Positions 1 through 6,285 of a stretch of DNA of 12,520 nt are shown piece after piece (the stretch's first letter is position 1; each line of letters begins with the position of its first letter). Both the position numbers and the translations under genes were made by a program. The stretch is from Chitinophagaceae bacterium (lineage in GTDB: Bacteria; Bacteroidota; Bacteroidia; Chitinophagales; Chitinophagaceae). Below the pieces are notes generated by a model. That model saw only the letters and a program-made list of their open reading frames with translations. It was not told the origin of the DNA and did not search any database. Where the stretch lies: NCBI GenBank assembly GCA_009996555.1, contig JAACZX010000024.1:1-12520 (forward strand), written 5' to 3'.

Positions 1-549
1 ATGGGCACCTCTACCGGAGGCAGTAATGCATTGCAGCTTGCGGCTAATTTCCCCGAAATTTCTTCGCTCATTCTTTTATCGCCCAACATTGCCATTAACG
101 ATCCCAATGCATGGCTTGCAAATAATCCATGGGGTTTGCAAATTGCAAGGCTGGTAAAAAAATCAGATTACCATGTTACCAAAGACCAACGTGATATTTA
201 TAAAGCTCACTGGTATTCAAAATACCGTTTGGAAGCGGTTGTAAACCTGCAGGAATATTTAGAAACAGCTATGATACCTGCAACATTTACAAAAGTGAAA
301 CAGCCAACGCTTATGCTGTACTATTATAAAGATGATGCAGCGCAGGATAATGTTGTAAAAGTAAGCGCCATGCTGAAGATGTATGACGAACTTGGCACAG
401 TTGCTGACCAAAAAAGAAAAGTGGCGATGCCCAATACTGGTGATCATGTGATTGGTAGTTATATTAAATCAAACGATTACCAGGGAGTGGAAACAGAGAT
501 CACAAAATTCATGACAACAGTTTTAAAAATGCCGCTTGTAACTAATTGA
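1..549 (+). CDS. Alpha/beta hydrolase, C-terminal fragment (5' end outside window)
   Basis: Seen: an open frame of 182 residues from the left edge to a TGA at 547-549. The first residues read GTSTGG, the nucleophile elbow (G-x-S-x-G) of alpha/beta hydrolases, with the Ser at visible residue 4. Candidate acid residues follow at D111/D112 (after a hydrophobic strand, LMLYYYKDD) and a catalytic His at H149 (GDHV), in the family's order. Known: the nucleophile elbow normally lies about 90-120 residues into the fold, so the N-terminal strands must lie upstream of the window and the ATG at base 1 is an internal Met, not the start. The substrate cannot be told; it could be an esterase, lipase or peptidase-like hydrolase. 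It ends 20 bases before the next gene, so the two may be co-transcribed. Confidence 0.75.
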   Translation: MGTSTGGSNALQLAANFPEISSLILLSPNIAINDPNAWLANNPWGLQIARLVKKSDYHVTKDQRDIYKAHWYSKYRLEAVVNLQEYLETAMIPATFTKVKQPTLMLYYYKDDAAQDNVVKVSAMLKMYDELGTVADQKRKVAMPNTGDHVIGSYIKSNDYQGVETEITKFMTTVLKMPLVTN

Positions 550-569
550 TCATTTTAAAATCCGGATAT

Positions 570-1940
570 ATGTCTTCACTATCACGCAGAGATGCATTAA
601 AAGCTTTAGGTATTTCCATTGGAGGATCAGTATTACCATTATCAACATGGGCAACCAATGATAAAGGTGAACAGATCATTCTTCCTGATTTCAGCAGCAG
701 TTTCACTCCCGATAAACCGATTACCGTTATTACCTGCGGGGCAGGCTCCAGGGGAAATGTGTATGGCAATTATGCTGTACAATATCCTGCACAAATGGAC
801 ATTGTGGGTGTGGCCGAACCAATTGCTATCCGTAATGAACGTTATGCAAAAAAACACAACATACAAGACCAGAACTGTTTCAACACCTGGGAAGATGTGT
901 TTAAAAAACCAAAATTTGCAGATGCTGTATTGATTACTACACCCGACAATCTGCATTACGGTCCTTGCATGAAAGCATTACAAATGGGTTATCATGTATT
1001 GCTTGAAAAACCAATTTCGCCCAGTGAAAAAGAATGCCGGGATATTTTAGCACTGGCGAAAAAAACAGGAAAGATCGTTGCTGTTTGTCATGTATTACGT
1101 TATGCCCCTTACTTTGAAGATCTTCGAAAGATCATGCAAAGCGGTGTACTGGGTAAAATAATGAGTGTGCAGCACCTGGAACCAATTGAGCATACACACA
1201 TGAGTCACTCGTATGTGCGTGGCAACTGGCATAACAGTAAAGAAACCACACCAATTATTCTTGCAAAGAGTTGTCATGATCTTGATATACTTCGCTGGAT
1301 GATCGGCAAACAAAGCAAAACCATTCATGCCCAAGGCAATGTGGGCTGGTTTAAAAAAGCCAATGCGCCTGAAGGGAGTACAGCACGCTGCACCGATGGT
1401 TGCAAAGTAGAAGCAACCTGTCCTTACTCGGCACTAAAACAATATTATCGTGAGCGGAAAAGAACCTATGTATTTGATATGCCCGATGATAAAGAGAAGC
1501 ATGCAGAGTATATTATGGAGAAACTGAAAACAACCAATTATGGCCGTTGTGTGTACCGGATGGAAAATGATCAGCCCGATCATTACACAACCAATATTTT
1601 GTTTGATGATGATATAACAGTAAGCTTTAGTATGGAAGCATTTACTTCTTACGAAGGAAGAAGAACAAGAGTGATGGGTAGCCTTGGCGATGTGGTGGGC
1701 GATATGTTCAGCTTCACCCATACCGATTTTGCAACCGGCAAAAAAACAGAATGGAAAAATGCAACGGATATGCATGGCGGCGGCGATTGGCGGCTGGTAG
1801 CCAACTGGCTTGAGGCTGTTTCCAAAAACGATGCAACATTACTTACATCAACAATTGATGCGTCCATTGAAAGCCATTTGATGGGGTTTGCAGCTGAACA
1901 AAGCAGAAAGGCAAATAAAGTAATGGAGATAACACTGTAA
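570..1940 (+). CDS. Tat-exported Gfo/Idh/MocA family oxidoreductase
   Basis: Seen: 456 residues from the ATG at 570. A TTG at 546 would add 8 residues, but the ATG leaves the signal peptide properly placed. Residues 5-11 are SRRDALK, a twin-arginine motif, followed by a mildly hydrophobic stretch ending near A28. The NAD(P)-binding Rossmann motif is GAGSRG (57-62), the EKP motif is at 146-148, and the catalytic-region signature SCHDLD is at 234-239. Known: this family oxidises or reduces sugars and polyols with NAD(P); exported members such as glucose-fructose oxidoreductase keep the cofactor bound. Unusual: an insert carries C274, C278 and C284 (CPYSA), with C327 further on, which may bind a metal. 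Substrate unknown; a role in sugar or glycan metabolism is inferred from family only. A terminator hairpin follows about 115 bases downstream. Confidence 0.88.
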   Translation: MSSLSRRDALKALGISIGGSVLPLSTWATNDKGEQIILPDFSSSFTPDKPITVITCGAGSRGNVYGNYAVQYPAQMDIVGVAEPIAIRNERYAKKHNIQDQNCFNTWEDVFKKPKFADAVLITTPDNLHYGPCMKALQMGYHVLLEKPISPSEKECRDILALAKKTGKIVAVCHVLRYAPYFEDLRKIMQSGVLGKIMSVQHLEPIEHTHMSHSYVRGNWHNSKETTPIILAKSCHDLDILRWMIGKQSKTIHAQGNVGWFKKANAPEGSTARCTDGCKVEATCPYSALKQYYRERKRTYVFDMPDDKEKHAEYIMEKLKTTNYGRCVYRMENDQPDHYTTNILFDDDITVSFSMEAFTSYEGRRTRVMGSLGDVVGDMFSFTHTDFATGKKTEWKNATDMHGGGDWRLVANWLEAVSKNDATLLTSTIDASIESHLMGFAAEQSRKANKVMEITL

Positions 1941-1968
1941 TTGATAACGCAACCGAATTTTATTTAAG

Positions 1969-2042
1969 ACCCGGCAGGTTCATTTCTCAGAATCGTTTTT
2001 GCAATTGGAAACAATCAGCATTCAGCAATAAACCCGACAGGT
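1969..2042. repeat. Near-identical 11-bp direct repeat, ACCCGRCAGGT
   Basis: ACCCGGCAGGT (1969-1979) and ACCCGACAGGT (2032-2042) match at 10 of 11 bases, in the same orientation, 63 bases apart. They lie just downstream of the oxidoreductase gene and just upstream of its terminator. No inverted copy is visible nearby, so they do not form a hairpin with each other. Function unknown; they may be remnants of a dispersed intergenic repeat. Confidence 0.4.
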
Positions 2043-2057
2043 CAGCCAAAAAAAGTT

Positions 2058-2086
2058 GGGCCCCGATAGAAATCGTGGGCCCTTTT
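2058..2086 (+). terminator. Rho-independent terminator after the Gfo/Idh gene
   Basis: Stem GGGCCC-CGAT (2058-2067), loop AGAA (2068-2071), and return arm ATCG-GGGCCC (2072-2082) with one bulged T at 2076, followed directly by TTTT (2083-2086). An A-rich run lies before the stem, so weak bidirectional action is possible. Strong GC stem plus T-tract is the classic intrinsic terminator form. Confidence 0.75.
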
Positions 2087-2335
2087 GCTTACCTCTGAAA
2101 CCACAAAAAAATAGATCTTTTATGTTCAGAAAGATGTATATATAACAGCATTACTGCTATAAAAAGCACGCTTATAAAAATGATTGTAGGGAGGAACTAT
2201 TTGTTCATCAGCGGGATATAGTGGAATGTCGGGATCTCTGCAATGGAAATTGGAAATGGGTTTGACGGGGACCAGATAGAGACGAGATAAATATAGAGCA
2301 GTCTTTTGGAATATGCAAGAAAAAGGCACCTGTGT

Positions 2336-3211
2336 TTACAAGAGTTCTTTCTCCGCAGCGGCAAAAGCCTTTTTCTTTTTGTAGCCATACCACCATTGCG
2401 GTGCGGTCTTTTTCAGCAAAGTATCAATGCCACGCATGCCAAAAAGATTCCATACACCATGCAGTTTCGGGGTAATTCCTTCCTGTAAAGCACGAAGGCT
2501 CATGGCAAAACCACTGTCGAGGTATTCCATGTGGTGCCAGTAACCGGCAGGCATAAACAATGTATCGCCATGCTCCATGATCACCTCATAACCGTTTGCC
2601 TGTTTTAATGCGGGAAACTTTTCATAATCGGGCTTTCCGCTGTTGAGGTGATAATTGCTGAAATCGGCCAGGCTTAATACTTCAAAAGGTTTACGGTAAA
2701 GCTTGTGTTGTTCTTCATAAGGAAACAGCAGCACACGCTTGCGACCCACAAACTGTGTATGAAGTATGTGCGAAAGATCAATATCAAAATGCATGTGTGT
2801 AATGGAAGTGGCACCACCAACAAACAGCATGGGATATTTTTTTACAAAGCCTTTCATGTATTCTTCAGGCCAGGTAAAATCTTTGGTGAGTTCAGGTGAG
2901 TGATCAAAAATATTGAACAGGAAAATACGCCAGCCTGCAGGCCCTTGCGAAATCATATCAACATATTCGCCAAATGTTTTGTAATCATCTGCCGTATTGA
3001 TCGGCGTATAAGCATCGCTTTTAACGTTATTGTAAATGCCAACTTTATGATGACCTGCCACCTGCTTTAAAAAATCCCATTTCCATTTTTCATAAGCTGG
3101 CCATTGATGCGATAAATTCCTGATAATAACAGGCTTGTCCTTACGGTAATATTCCTTGCGGAACTGTTCAGGACTGATCGTTTCAAACGTATCAACTGGT
3201 TTGAGCTGCAT
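2336..3211 (-). CDS. Cupin_8 / JmjC-like Fe(II)/2-oxoglutarate-dependent oxygenase
   Basis: Seen: 291 residues with ATG at 3211 and TAA at 2336-2338. The metal-binding triad is visible: H141-x-D143 (in HMHFDID) and a distal His at H226 (PAGYWHH), on a double-stranded beta-helix fold; K159 or R160 in GRKRVLLF is placed to bind 2-oxoglutarate. The N-terminal stretch KPVIIRNLSHQWPA (26-39) is typical of cupin_8 proteins. Known: this family includes protein and tRNA hydroxylases of the FIH/JMJD5/TYW5 type, using iron, oxygen and 2-oxoglutarate. Inferred: a soluble cytosolic hydroxylase; its target is unknown. The gene stands alone, divergent from the YciO-like gene and convergent with the oxidoreductase. 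The C-terminal tail is Lys/Ala rich (KKKKAFAAAEKELL). Confidence 0.85.
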   Translation of the reverse strand: MQLKPVDTFETISPEQFRKEYYRKDKPVIIRNLSHQWPAYEKWKWDFLKQVAGHHKVGIYNNVKSDAYTPINTADDYKTFGEYVDMISQGPAGWRIFLFNIFDHSPELTKDFTWPEEYMKGFVKKYPMLFVGGATSITHMHFDIDLSHILHTQFVGRKRVLLFPYEEQHKLYRKPFEVLSLADFSNYHLNSGKPDYEKFPALKQANGYEVIMEHGDTLFMPAGYWHHMEYLDSGFAMSLRALQEGITPKLHGVWNLFGMRGIDTLLKKTAPQWWYGYKKKKAFAAAEKELL

Positions 3212-3239
3212 AAAAAACGTGGGGGTTCAATAACAATAT

Positions 3240-3247
3240 CAAATATA
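3240..3247 (-). promoter_or_regulatory. Bacteroidota -7 box for the cupin_8 gene
   Basis: Read on the minus strand the bases are TATATTTG, a perfect TAnnTTTG match, 28 bases before the ATG at 3211. A T-rich stretch (TGTTTT) about 17 bases further upstream could serve as the -33 element. Confidence 0.5.
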
Positions 3248-3296
3248 GATGAACAGCAGCAGATAAAACATCAGCCAATTGCTAAAAATTCGGTTG

Positions 3297-3304
3297 TACT
3301 TTTA
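3297..3304 (+). promoter_or_regulatory. Candidate -7 box, short-leader promoter of the YciO-like gene
   Basis: TACTTTTA matches TAnnTTTG at all but the last base and ends only 3 bases before the ATG at 3308. A start site downstream of it would give a leaderless or nearly leaderless mRNA. Confidence 0.35.
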
Positions 3305-3307
3305 AGG

Positions 3308-3916
3308 ATGCTATTGCACGTACATCCGGACAATCCGCAACAGCGGCAGGTGAAGACCATTGTTGAAACCTTGCAGAAAGGCGGTATCATTATCTATCCC
3401 ACTGATACGATCTATGGTTTGGGTTGCGATATTTTTCAGCACAAAGCCATTGAACGTATCTGCCGTATTAAACAGGTTGATCCGCAAAAAGCTCAACTGT
3501 CATTTATCTGTCATGACCTGAGCGACCTGAGCACATACACCAAACAAATTTCCACACCGGTGTACCGCATGCTGAAACAATACCTGCCGGGGCCTTATAC
3601 ATTTATTTTACCCGCCAGTAAAGAAGTACCAAAGATTCTCAAAAGCAAAAAGGACACCATTGGTTTGCGTGTGCCTGATAACGAAATTGCCAGAAGTATT
3701 ATCCGTGAACTTGGCCACCCCATCCTCAGTGCATCGCTCCCCGGTGAAATGGTGGAGGAATATACCGATCCGGAACTGATGCATGATAACTTTCAGAAGC
3801 TGGTGGATATTGTTGTTGATGGTGGAATAGGTGGTATGGTACCATCAACCATTGTTGATTGTACACAAGATGAACCTGTGGTGGTAAGACAGGGATTGGG
3901 TGAGTGGAATGGTTAA
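3308..3916 (+). CDS. yciO: YrdC-domain protein, YciO type (Sua5/YciO/YrdC family)
   Basis: Seen: 202 residues forming a single YrdC domain. Family motifs: YPTDTIYGLGCD (30-41), PGPYTFIL (94-101), IGLRVPD (118-124), and STIVDC (180-185). The middle section, including LSFICHDLSDLSTY (64-77) and KEVPKILKSKKDTIGLRVP, resembles E. coli YciO as I remember it more than TsaC. The Sua5 C-terminal domain is absent. Known: TsaC/Sua5 make threonylcarbamoyl-AMP from threonine, bicarbonate and ATP for the t6A37 modification of tRNA; YciO is a paralogue with weak activity and an unsettled role. Either annotation is possible, and YciO is my preference. Cytosolic. It is divergent from the cupin_8 gene and convergent with rnhB. 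Confidence 0.85.
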   Translation: MLLHVHPDNPQQRQVKTIVETLQKGGIIIYPTDTIYGLGCDIFQHKAIERICRIKQVDPQKAQLSFICHDLSDLSTYTKQISTPVYRMLKQYLPGPYTFILPASKEVPKILKSKKDTIGLRVPDNEIARSIIRELGHPILSASLPGEMVEEYTDPELMHDNFQKLVDIVVDGGIGGMVPSTIVDCTQDEPVVVRQGLGEWNG

Positions 3917-4024
3917 GCTAAGAGTTTGAAAAAGTAAAAGAATGTTCTTCGCTTTACATCAGTACGTATAATCAGTATTTACAAACCCATCTTTTTAACT
4001 CTTCCGTTCGTTAATCTCTTAGCT
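3916..4024. repeat. Nested inverted repeats between convergent genes
   Basis: AGCTAAGAG (3916-3924, overlapping the stop codon of the YciO-like gene) is perfectly complementary to CTCTTAGCT (4016-4024, overlapping the rnhB stop). A second return arm, CTTTTTAACTCTT (3991-4003), pairs with 3920-3934 with a two-base bulge. The two pairings share the same left arm and exclude each other. This is likely a bidirectional termination region without a classic short-loop terminator. Confidence 0.4.
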
Positions 4025-4626
4025 CAAAATAATTCCTGCACTTTCAACGGATCAATGTTAAATGAACGGCGGTGATGTTCACACAAGCCATACAGTTCTA
4101 TTGCTTTCCGGTGCTCTTCGGTTCCGTAGCCTTTGTTCTTTTTCCAGTTGTACTGCGGATAATGATGATGAAGGTTGAGCATATATTCATCACGGTAAGT
4201 TTTGGCTAAAATACTGGCAGCAGCAATGGAAGTAAAACGTCCGTCGCCTTTTACAAACGTGCGGTGCGGTATGCGTTTATACTTGATAAAACGATTACCA
4301 TCGATCAATAACAGCTGTGGTTTCTTTTTTAACTGATCAAGTGCAAGATGCATCGCCTTAAACGATGCTTTAAGTATGTTGATATGATCAATTTCTTCCA
4401 CATCTACTTTCGCCACAGCAAATGCCGTTGCCTGTTCTTCAATCACCAGCCGCAATGCATTTCGGTTTTCTTCTTTCACCTGTTTACTGTCGTTCAACAG
4501 CGGATGATGAAAATCTTTTGGCAATATCACTGCTGCTGCAAACACAGGACCTGCATAGCAGCCACGGCCCGCTTCATCACAGCCGGCTTCTACTAATTCT
4601 TCCTGGAAAAACGAGAGTAATGACAT
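4024..4626 (-). CDS. rnhB: Ribonuclease HII
   Basis: Seen: 200 residues, the usual length for bacterial RNase HII, ATG at 4626 and TGA at 4024-4026. The active-site start VEAGCDEAGRG (12-22) carries acidic D17 and E18 and the diagnostic GRG that recognises the RNA-DNA junction; D109 lies in LLIDGN (107-111) and the fourth acid, D146, in KTYRDEYM. The block FTSIAAASILAKTYRD (131-146) and the GYGTEEH motif (167-172) are family signatures. Known: it uses Mg2+ or Mn2+ to cut 5' of ribonucleotides misincorporated in DNA (ribonucleotide excision repair) and removes RNA from hybrids. Cytosolic housekeeping enzyme. It is divergent from the Crp/Fnr gene with 64 bases between start codons and seems functionally unrelated to the sulfur genes. 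Confidence 0.96.
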   Translation of the reverse strand: MSLLSFFQEELVEAGCDEAGRGCYAGPVFAAAVILPKDFHHPLLNDSKQVKEENRNALRLVIEEQATAFAVAKVDVEEIDHINILKASFKAMHLALDQLKKKPQLLLIDGNRFIKYKRIPHRTFVKGDGRFTSIAAASILAKTYRDEYMLNLHHHYPQYNWKKNKGYGTEEHRKAIELYGLCEHHRRSFNIDPLKVQELF

Positions 4627-4631
4627 GGCTT

Positions 4632-4639
4632 CAAAAGTA
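4632..4639 (-). promoter_or_regulatory. Bacteroidota -7 box immediately before rnhB
   Basis: Read on the minus strand the bases are TACTTTTG, a perfect TAnnTTTG match, separated by only 5 bases from the ATG at 4626. This implies a leaderless or very short-leader mRNA. No clear -33 element was found. Confidence 0.5.
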
Positions 4640-4690
4640 AGTTAACAAGCTATTGTTTCTTCAATTCAAATAAAATTTCAACATTTGTAT

Positions 4691-5338
4691 ATGACTACGC
4701 AACAGGTACACGACGATCTTCTCCGCAAAAGTTACCCTTTATTTGAAGACCAGCTCGTAAATGAAATTGAAGGACAAGGTGAATTTAAAACCTTTCCAGC
4801 CAATGAAATACTCATGCGTAAAGGTCAGTACATACGCAGCACAATGCTGGTATTGAATGGGCTCATTAAAGTTTATCGTGAAGATGATGAAGGAAATGAA
4901 TTTTTGATGTATTACCTGAAACCGGGTGAAGCCTGCGCCTTATCGCTTGTTTGTGCAGCCAGGCACGAAGCAAGCCCTATTATGGCAAAAACAGTATCAG
5001 AAACAGAAGTGTTGATGGTGCCTGTTGATAACATGAGTGAATGGATGAGCAAATTCAAAAGCTGGTACCAGTTTGTGATTGAAACTTACCGCACCCGTTT
5101 TGATGAATTACTTGCCACACTTGATAATGTTGCCTTCCGCAGCATGGATGAACGTTTGGAGTTTTACCTCAAACGTGCAAAAGAAGCACAGCAAACTACA
5201 TTGCTAAACATCAGTCACCAGGAAATTGCACAGGAATTGAACACATCACGGGAAGTAATATCAAGGTTACTTAAAAAAATGGAGCAGAAAGGATTGGTTG
5301 GTTTACAACGTAATGCCATCGAGTTGAAAAATGTATAA
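4691..5338 (+). CDS. Crp/Fnr family transcriptional regulator with paired sensory-domain cysteines
   Basis: Seen: 215 residues from the ATG at 4691 (a TTG two codons upstream is less likely). Residues about 20-120 form the cyclic-nucleotide-binding-like beta roll (LNGLIKVYREDDEGNE at 56-70); 125-160 is the long dimerisation helix; 172-203 is the winged helix-turn-helix, with recognition helix SREVISRLLKKM. R187, E188 and R192 align with R180, E181 and R185 of E. coli CRP, which read TGTGA. C82 and C88 (GEACALSLVC) sit where the effector would bind; there is no N-terminal Fnr-type cysteine cluster and no obvious cAMP phosphate-binding motif. Inferred: the cysteines sense sulfane sulfur or redox state, and the protein activates the downstream sulfur genes through the palindromes at 5349, 6215 and 9241. 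Its own promoter region shows no such palindrome. Confidence 0.9.
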   Translation: MTTQQVHDDLLRKSYPLFEDQLVNEIEGQGEFKTFPANEILMRKGQYIRSTMLVLNGLIKVYREDDEGNEFLMYYLKPGEACALSLVCAARHEASPIMAKTVSETEVLMVPVDNMSEWMSKFKSWYQFVIETYRTRFDELLATLDNVAFRSMDERLEFYLKRAKEAQQTTLLNISHQEIAQELNTSREVISRLLKKMEQKGLVGLQRNAIELKNV

Positions 5339-5348
5339 TCTTCTGCTG

Positions 5349-5364
5349 TGTGATTTGTATCACC
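5349..5364 (+). promoter_or_regulatory. Candidate Crp/Fnr operator 1, before tauE
   Basis: TGTGATTTGTATCACC matches the TGTGA-N6-TCACA palindrome at 9 of 10 specified bases, with inner arms GTGAT/ATCAC perfect. The centre (5356.5) lies 29.5 bases upstream of a -7-like box, CACATTTG (5386-5393), which itself ends 4 bases before the ATG at 5398. No good -33 box is visible, as expected for an activator-dependent promoter. Confidence 0.6.
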
Positions 5365-5385
5365 TTCTGTCGCTGAAATAGCATT

Positions 5386-5393
5386 CACATTTG
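5386..5393 (+). promoter_or_regulatory. Candidate -7 box of the tauE promoter
   Basis: CACATTTG differs from TAnnTTTG only at the first base. It lies 4 bases before the start codon, so transcription would begin at or next to the ATG. Confidence 0.4.
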
Positions 5394-5397
5394 CAGT

Positions 5398-6177
5398 ATG
5401 GAAATAATCGGTTATCTCGCAGCAGTCATCATTGGGTTTATGCTTGGACTTGCCGGAGGCGGTGGCTCCATCTTAACCGTACCTGTGCTGGTGTATCTTT
5501 TTTCAATTGAGCCTGTTATCGCAACAGCTTATTCATTATTTATTGTTGGCACCACCAGTCTTATTGGAGGTGTAAAAGCATATACGAAACATGATGTTGA
5601 TTTTACAGCATTGAGTATGTTTGGTATTCCTTCCATTTTCACCATTTTTATTGCCCGGCATTTTATACTACCTGAGCTGCCACCTGTTATTGCAGGATTA
5701 AGTAAAGGCAATTTTTTAATGGTGGTGTTTGCAGTACTCATGCTTGCCACGTCCATTTTCATGATCAAGCCACGCATGCAGGAATCGACCGAAAAACAAA
5801 TCACACGTTTCAAACCACTATCACTTACATTACCGGGTTTATTGCTGGGTCTCATAACAGGCTTGCTGGGTGCCGGCGGTGGTTTTTTAATTATTCCTGC
5901 ATTGGTACTTATTCTTAAACTGCCCATGCGTAAAGCCATTGGCACTTCCTTACTCATTATTGCCATCAACTCTTTGTTTGGTGTGTTGTTCAGTTTAAAA
6001 CTGTTTAAGTTTCATTGGGACTTTCTGCTTTTGCTCAGCGGCCTGGCCATTGCAGGTGTACTTATTGGCGGCTGGCTGTCTTCCCGACTTAACAATAAGC
6101 AGTTGCGAAAATTCTTTGGCTTTTTTGTACTGCTCATGGGCTTGTGGATATTGCTGAAAGAACTACTCCTCAAGTAA
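5398..6177 (+). CDS. TauE/SafE family membrane transporter, probable sulfite or organosulfonate exporter
   Basis: Seen: 259 residues, mostly hydrophobic, with about eight predicted membrane segments. The internal duplication typical of the family is clear: GLAGGGGSILTVPVLV (17-32) is echoed by GLLGAGGGFLIIPALV (155-170), each followed by an AT/GTSL helix (TAYSLFIVGT at 43-52 and GTSLLIIAINS at 182-192). Known: TauE/SafE (DUF81) proteins export sulfite, sulfoacetate and related anions across the inner membrane. Inferred: here it removes sulfite formed by the downstream persulfide dioxygenase. It has its own predicted promoter with a Crp-like operator, 59 bases after the regulator gene. The exact substrate cannot be read from sequence. 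Confidence 0.88.
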   Translation: MEIIGYLAAVIIGFMLGLAGGGGSILTVPVLVYLFSIEPVIATAYSLFIVGTTSLIGGVKAYTKHDVDFTALSMFGIPSIFTIFIARHFILPELPPVIAGLSKGNFLMVVFAVLMLATSIFMIKPRMQESTEKQITRFKPLSLTLPGLLLGLITGLLGAGGGFLIIPALVLILKLPMRKAIGTSLLIIAINSLFGVLFSLKLFKFHWDFLLLLSGLAIAGVLIGGWLSSRLNNKQLRKFFGFFVLLMGLWILLKELLLK

Positions 6178-6214
6178 ACAGCAGCCTGTCTTCTTGTTGG
6201 CAGCCTTCATTCTA

Positions 6215-6230
6215 TGTGACTAAAGTCATA
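6215..6230 (+). promoter_or_regulatory. Candidate Crp/Fnr operator 2, before the persulfide dioxygenase
   Basis: TGTGACTAAAGTCATA matches TGTGA-N6-TCACA at 9 of 10 specified bases. The centre (6222.5) lies 29.5 bases upstream of the -7-like box CAACTTTG (6252-6259), identical to the spacing at operator 1. A TTGG at 6232-6235 could act as a weak -33 element. With a start near 6264 the site would be centred close to -41.5. Confidence 0.6.
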
Positions 6231-6251
6231 GTTGGCCACAGTTGCAAACCT

Positions 6252-6259
6252 CAACTTTG
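6252..6259 (+). promoter_or_regulatory. Candidate -7 box of the persulfide dioxygenase promoter
   Basis: CAACTTTG matches TAnnTTTG except at the first base and lies 26 bases before the ATG at 6286, leaving a short leader of about 20 bases. Confidence 0.4.
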
Positions 6260-6285
6260 TCCTCCTTATTTAAAACAGAACAAAT

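Larger units (their letters stand above)
1941..2335. other. Intergenic region of about 395 bases, no convincing gene
   Basis: This gap separates the 3' ends of two convergent genes. It holds a near-identical direct repeat (1969-1979 and 2032-2042), a terminator hairpin (2058-2086), and AT-rich sequence to about 2200. Short open frames on the minus strand (for example 2126-2329) encode no recognisable domain and have no promoter or start context, so I do not call them genes. Confidence 0.6.

Noticed and set aside
1..3. ATG at the very first base as a start codon
   Set aside because: It is directly followed by the nucleophile elbow, which lies about 100 residues into an alpha/beta hydrolase, so the gene is cut by the window edge.
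2142..2160. Small hairpin ATAACAG-CATTA-CTGCTAT
   Set aside because: One mismatch on this strand, weak AT-rich stem, and no T-tract in the right place, so not supported as a terminator.
2126..2329. Minus-strand open frame of 67 codons downstream of the cupin_8 gene
   Set aside because: No recognisable domain, no promoter or start context, and overlapping open frames of similar length in the other frames suggest chance.
4691..5338. Classic oxygen-sensing Fnr protein
   Set aside because: No N-terminal cluster of three cysteines for a 4Fe-4S centre; only C82 and C88 are present, inside the beta-roll.
5529..5969. 146-codon open frame antisense to the TauE/SafE gene
   Set aside because: The opposite strand encodes a clear transporter with duplicated motifs; the antisense frame has no domain features and is a by-product of codon composition.
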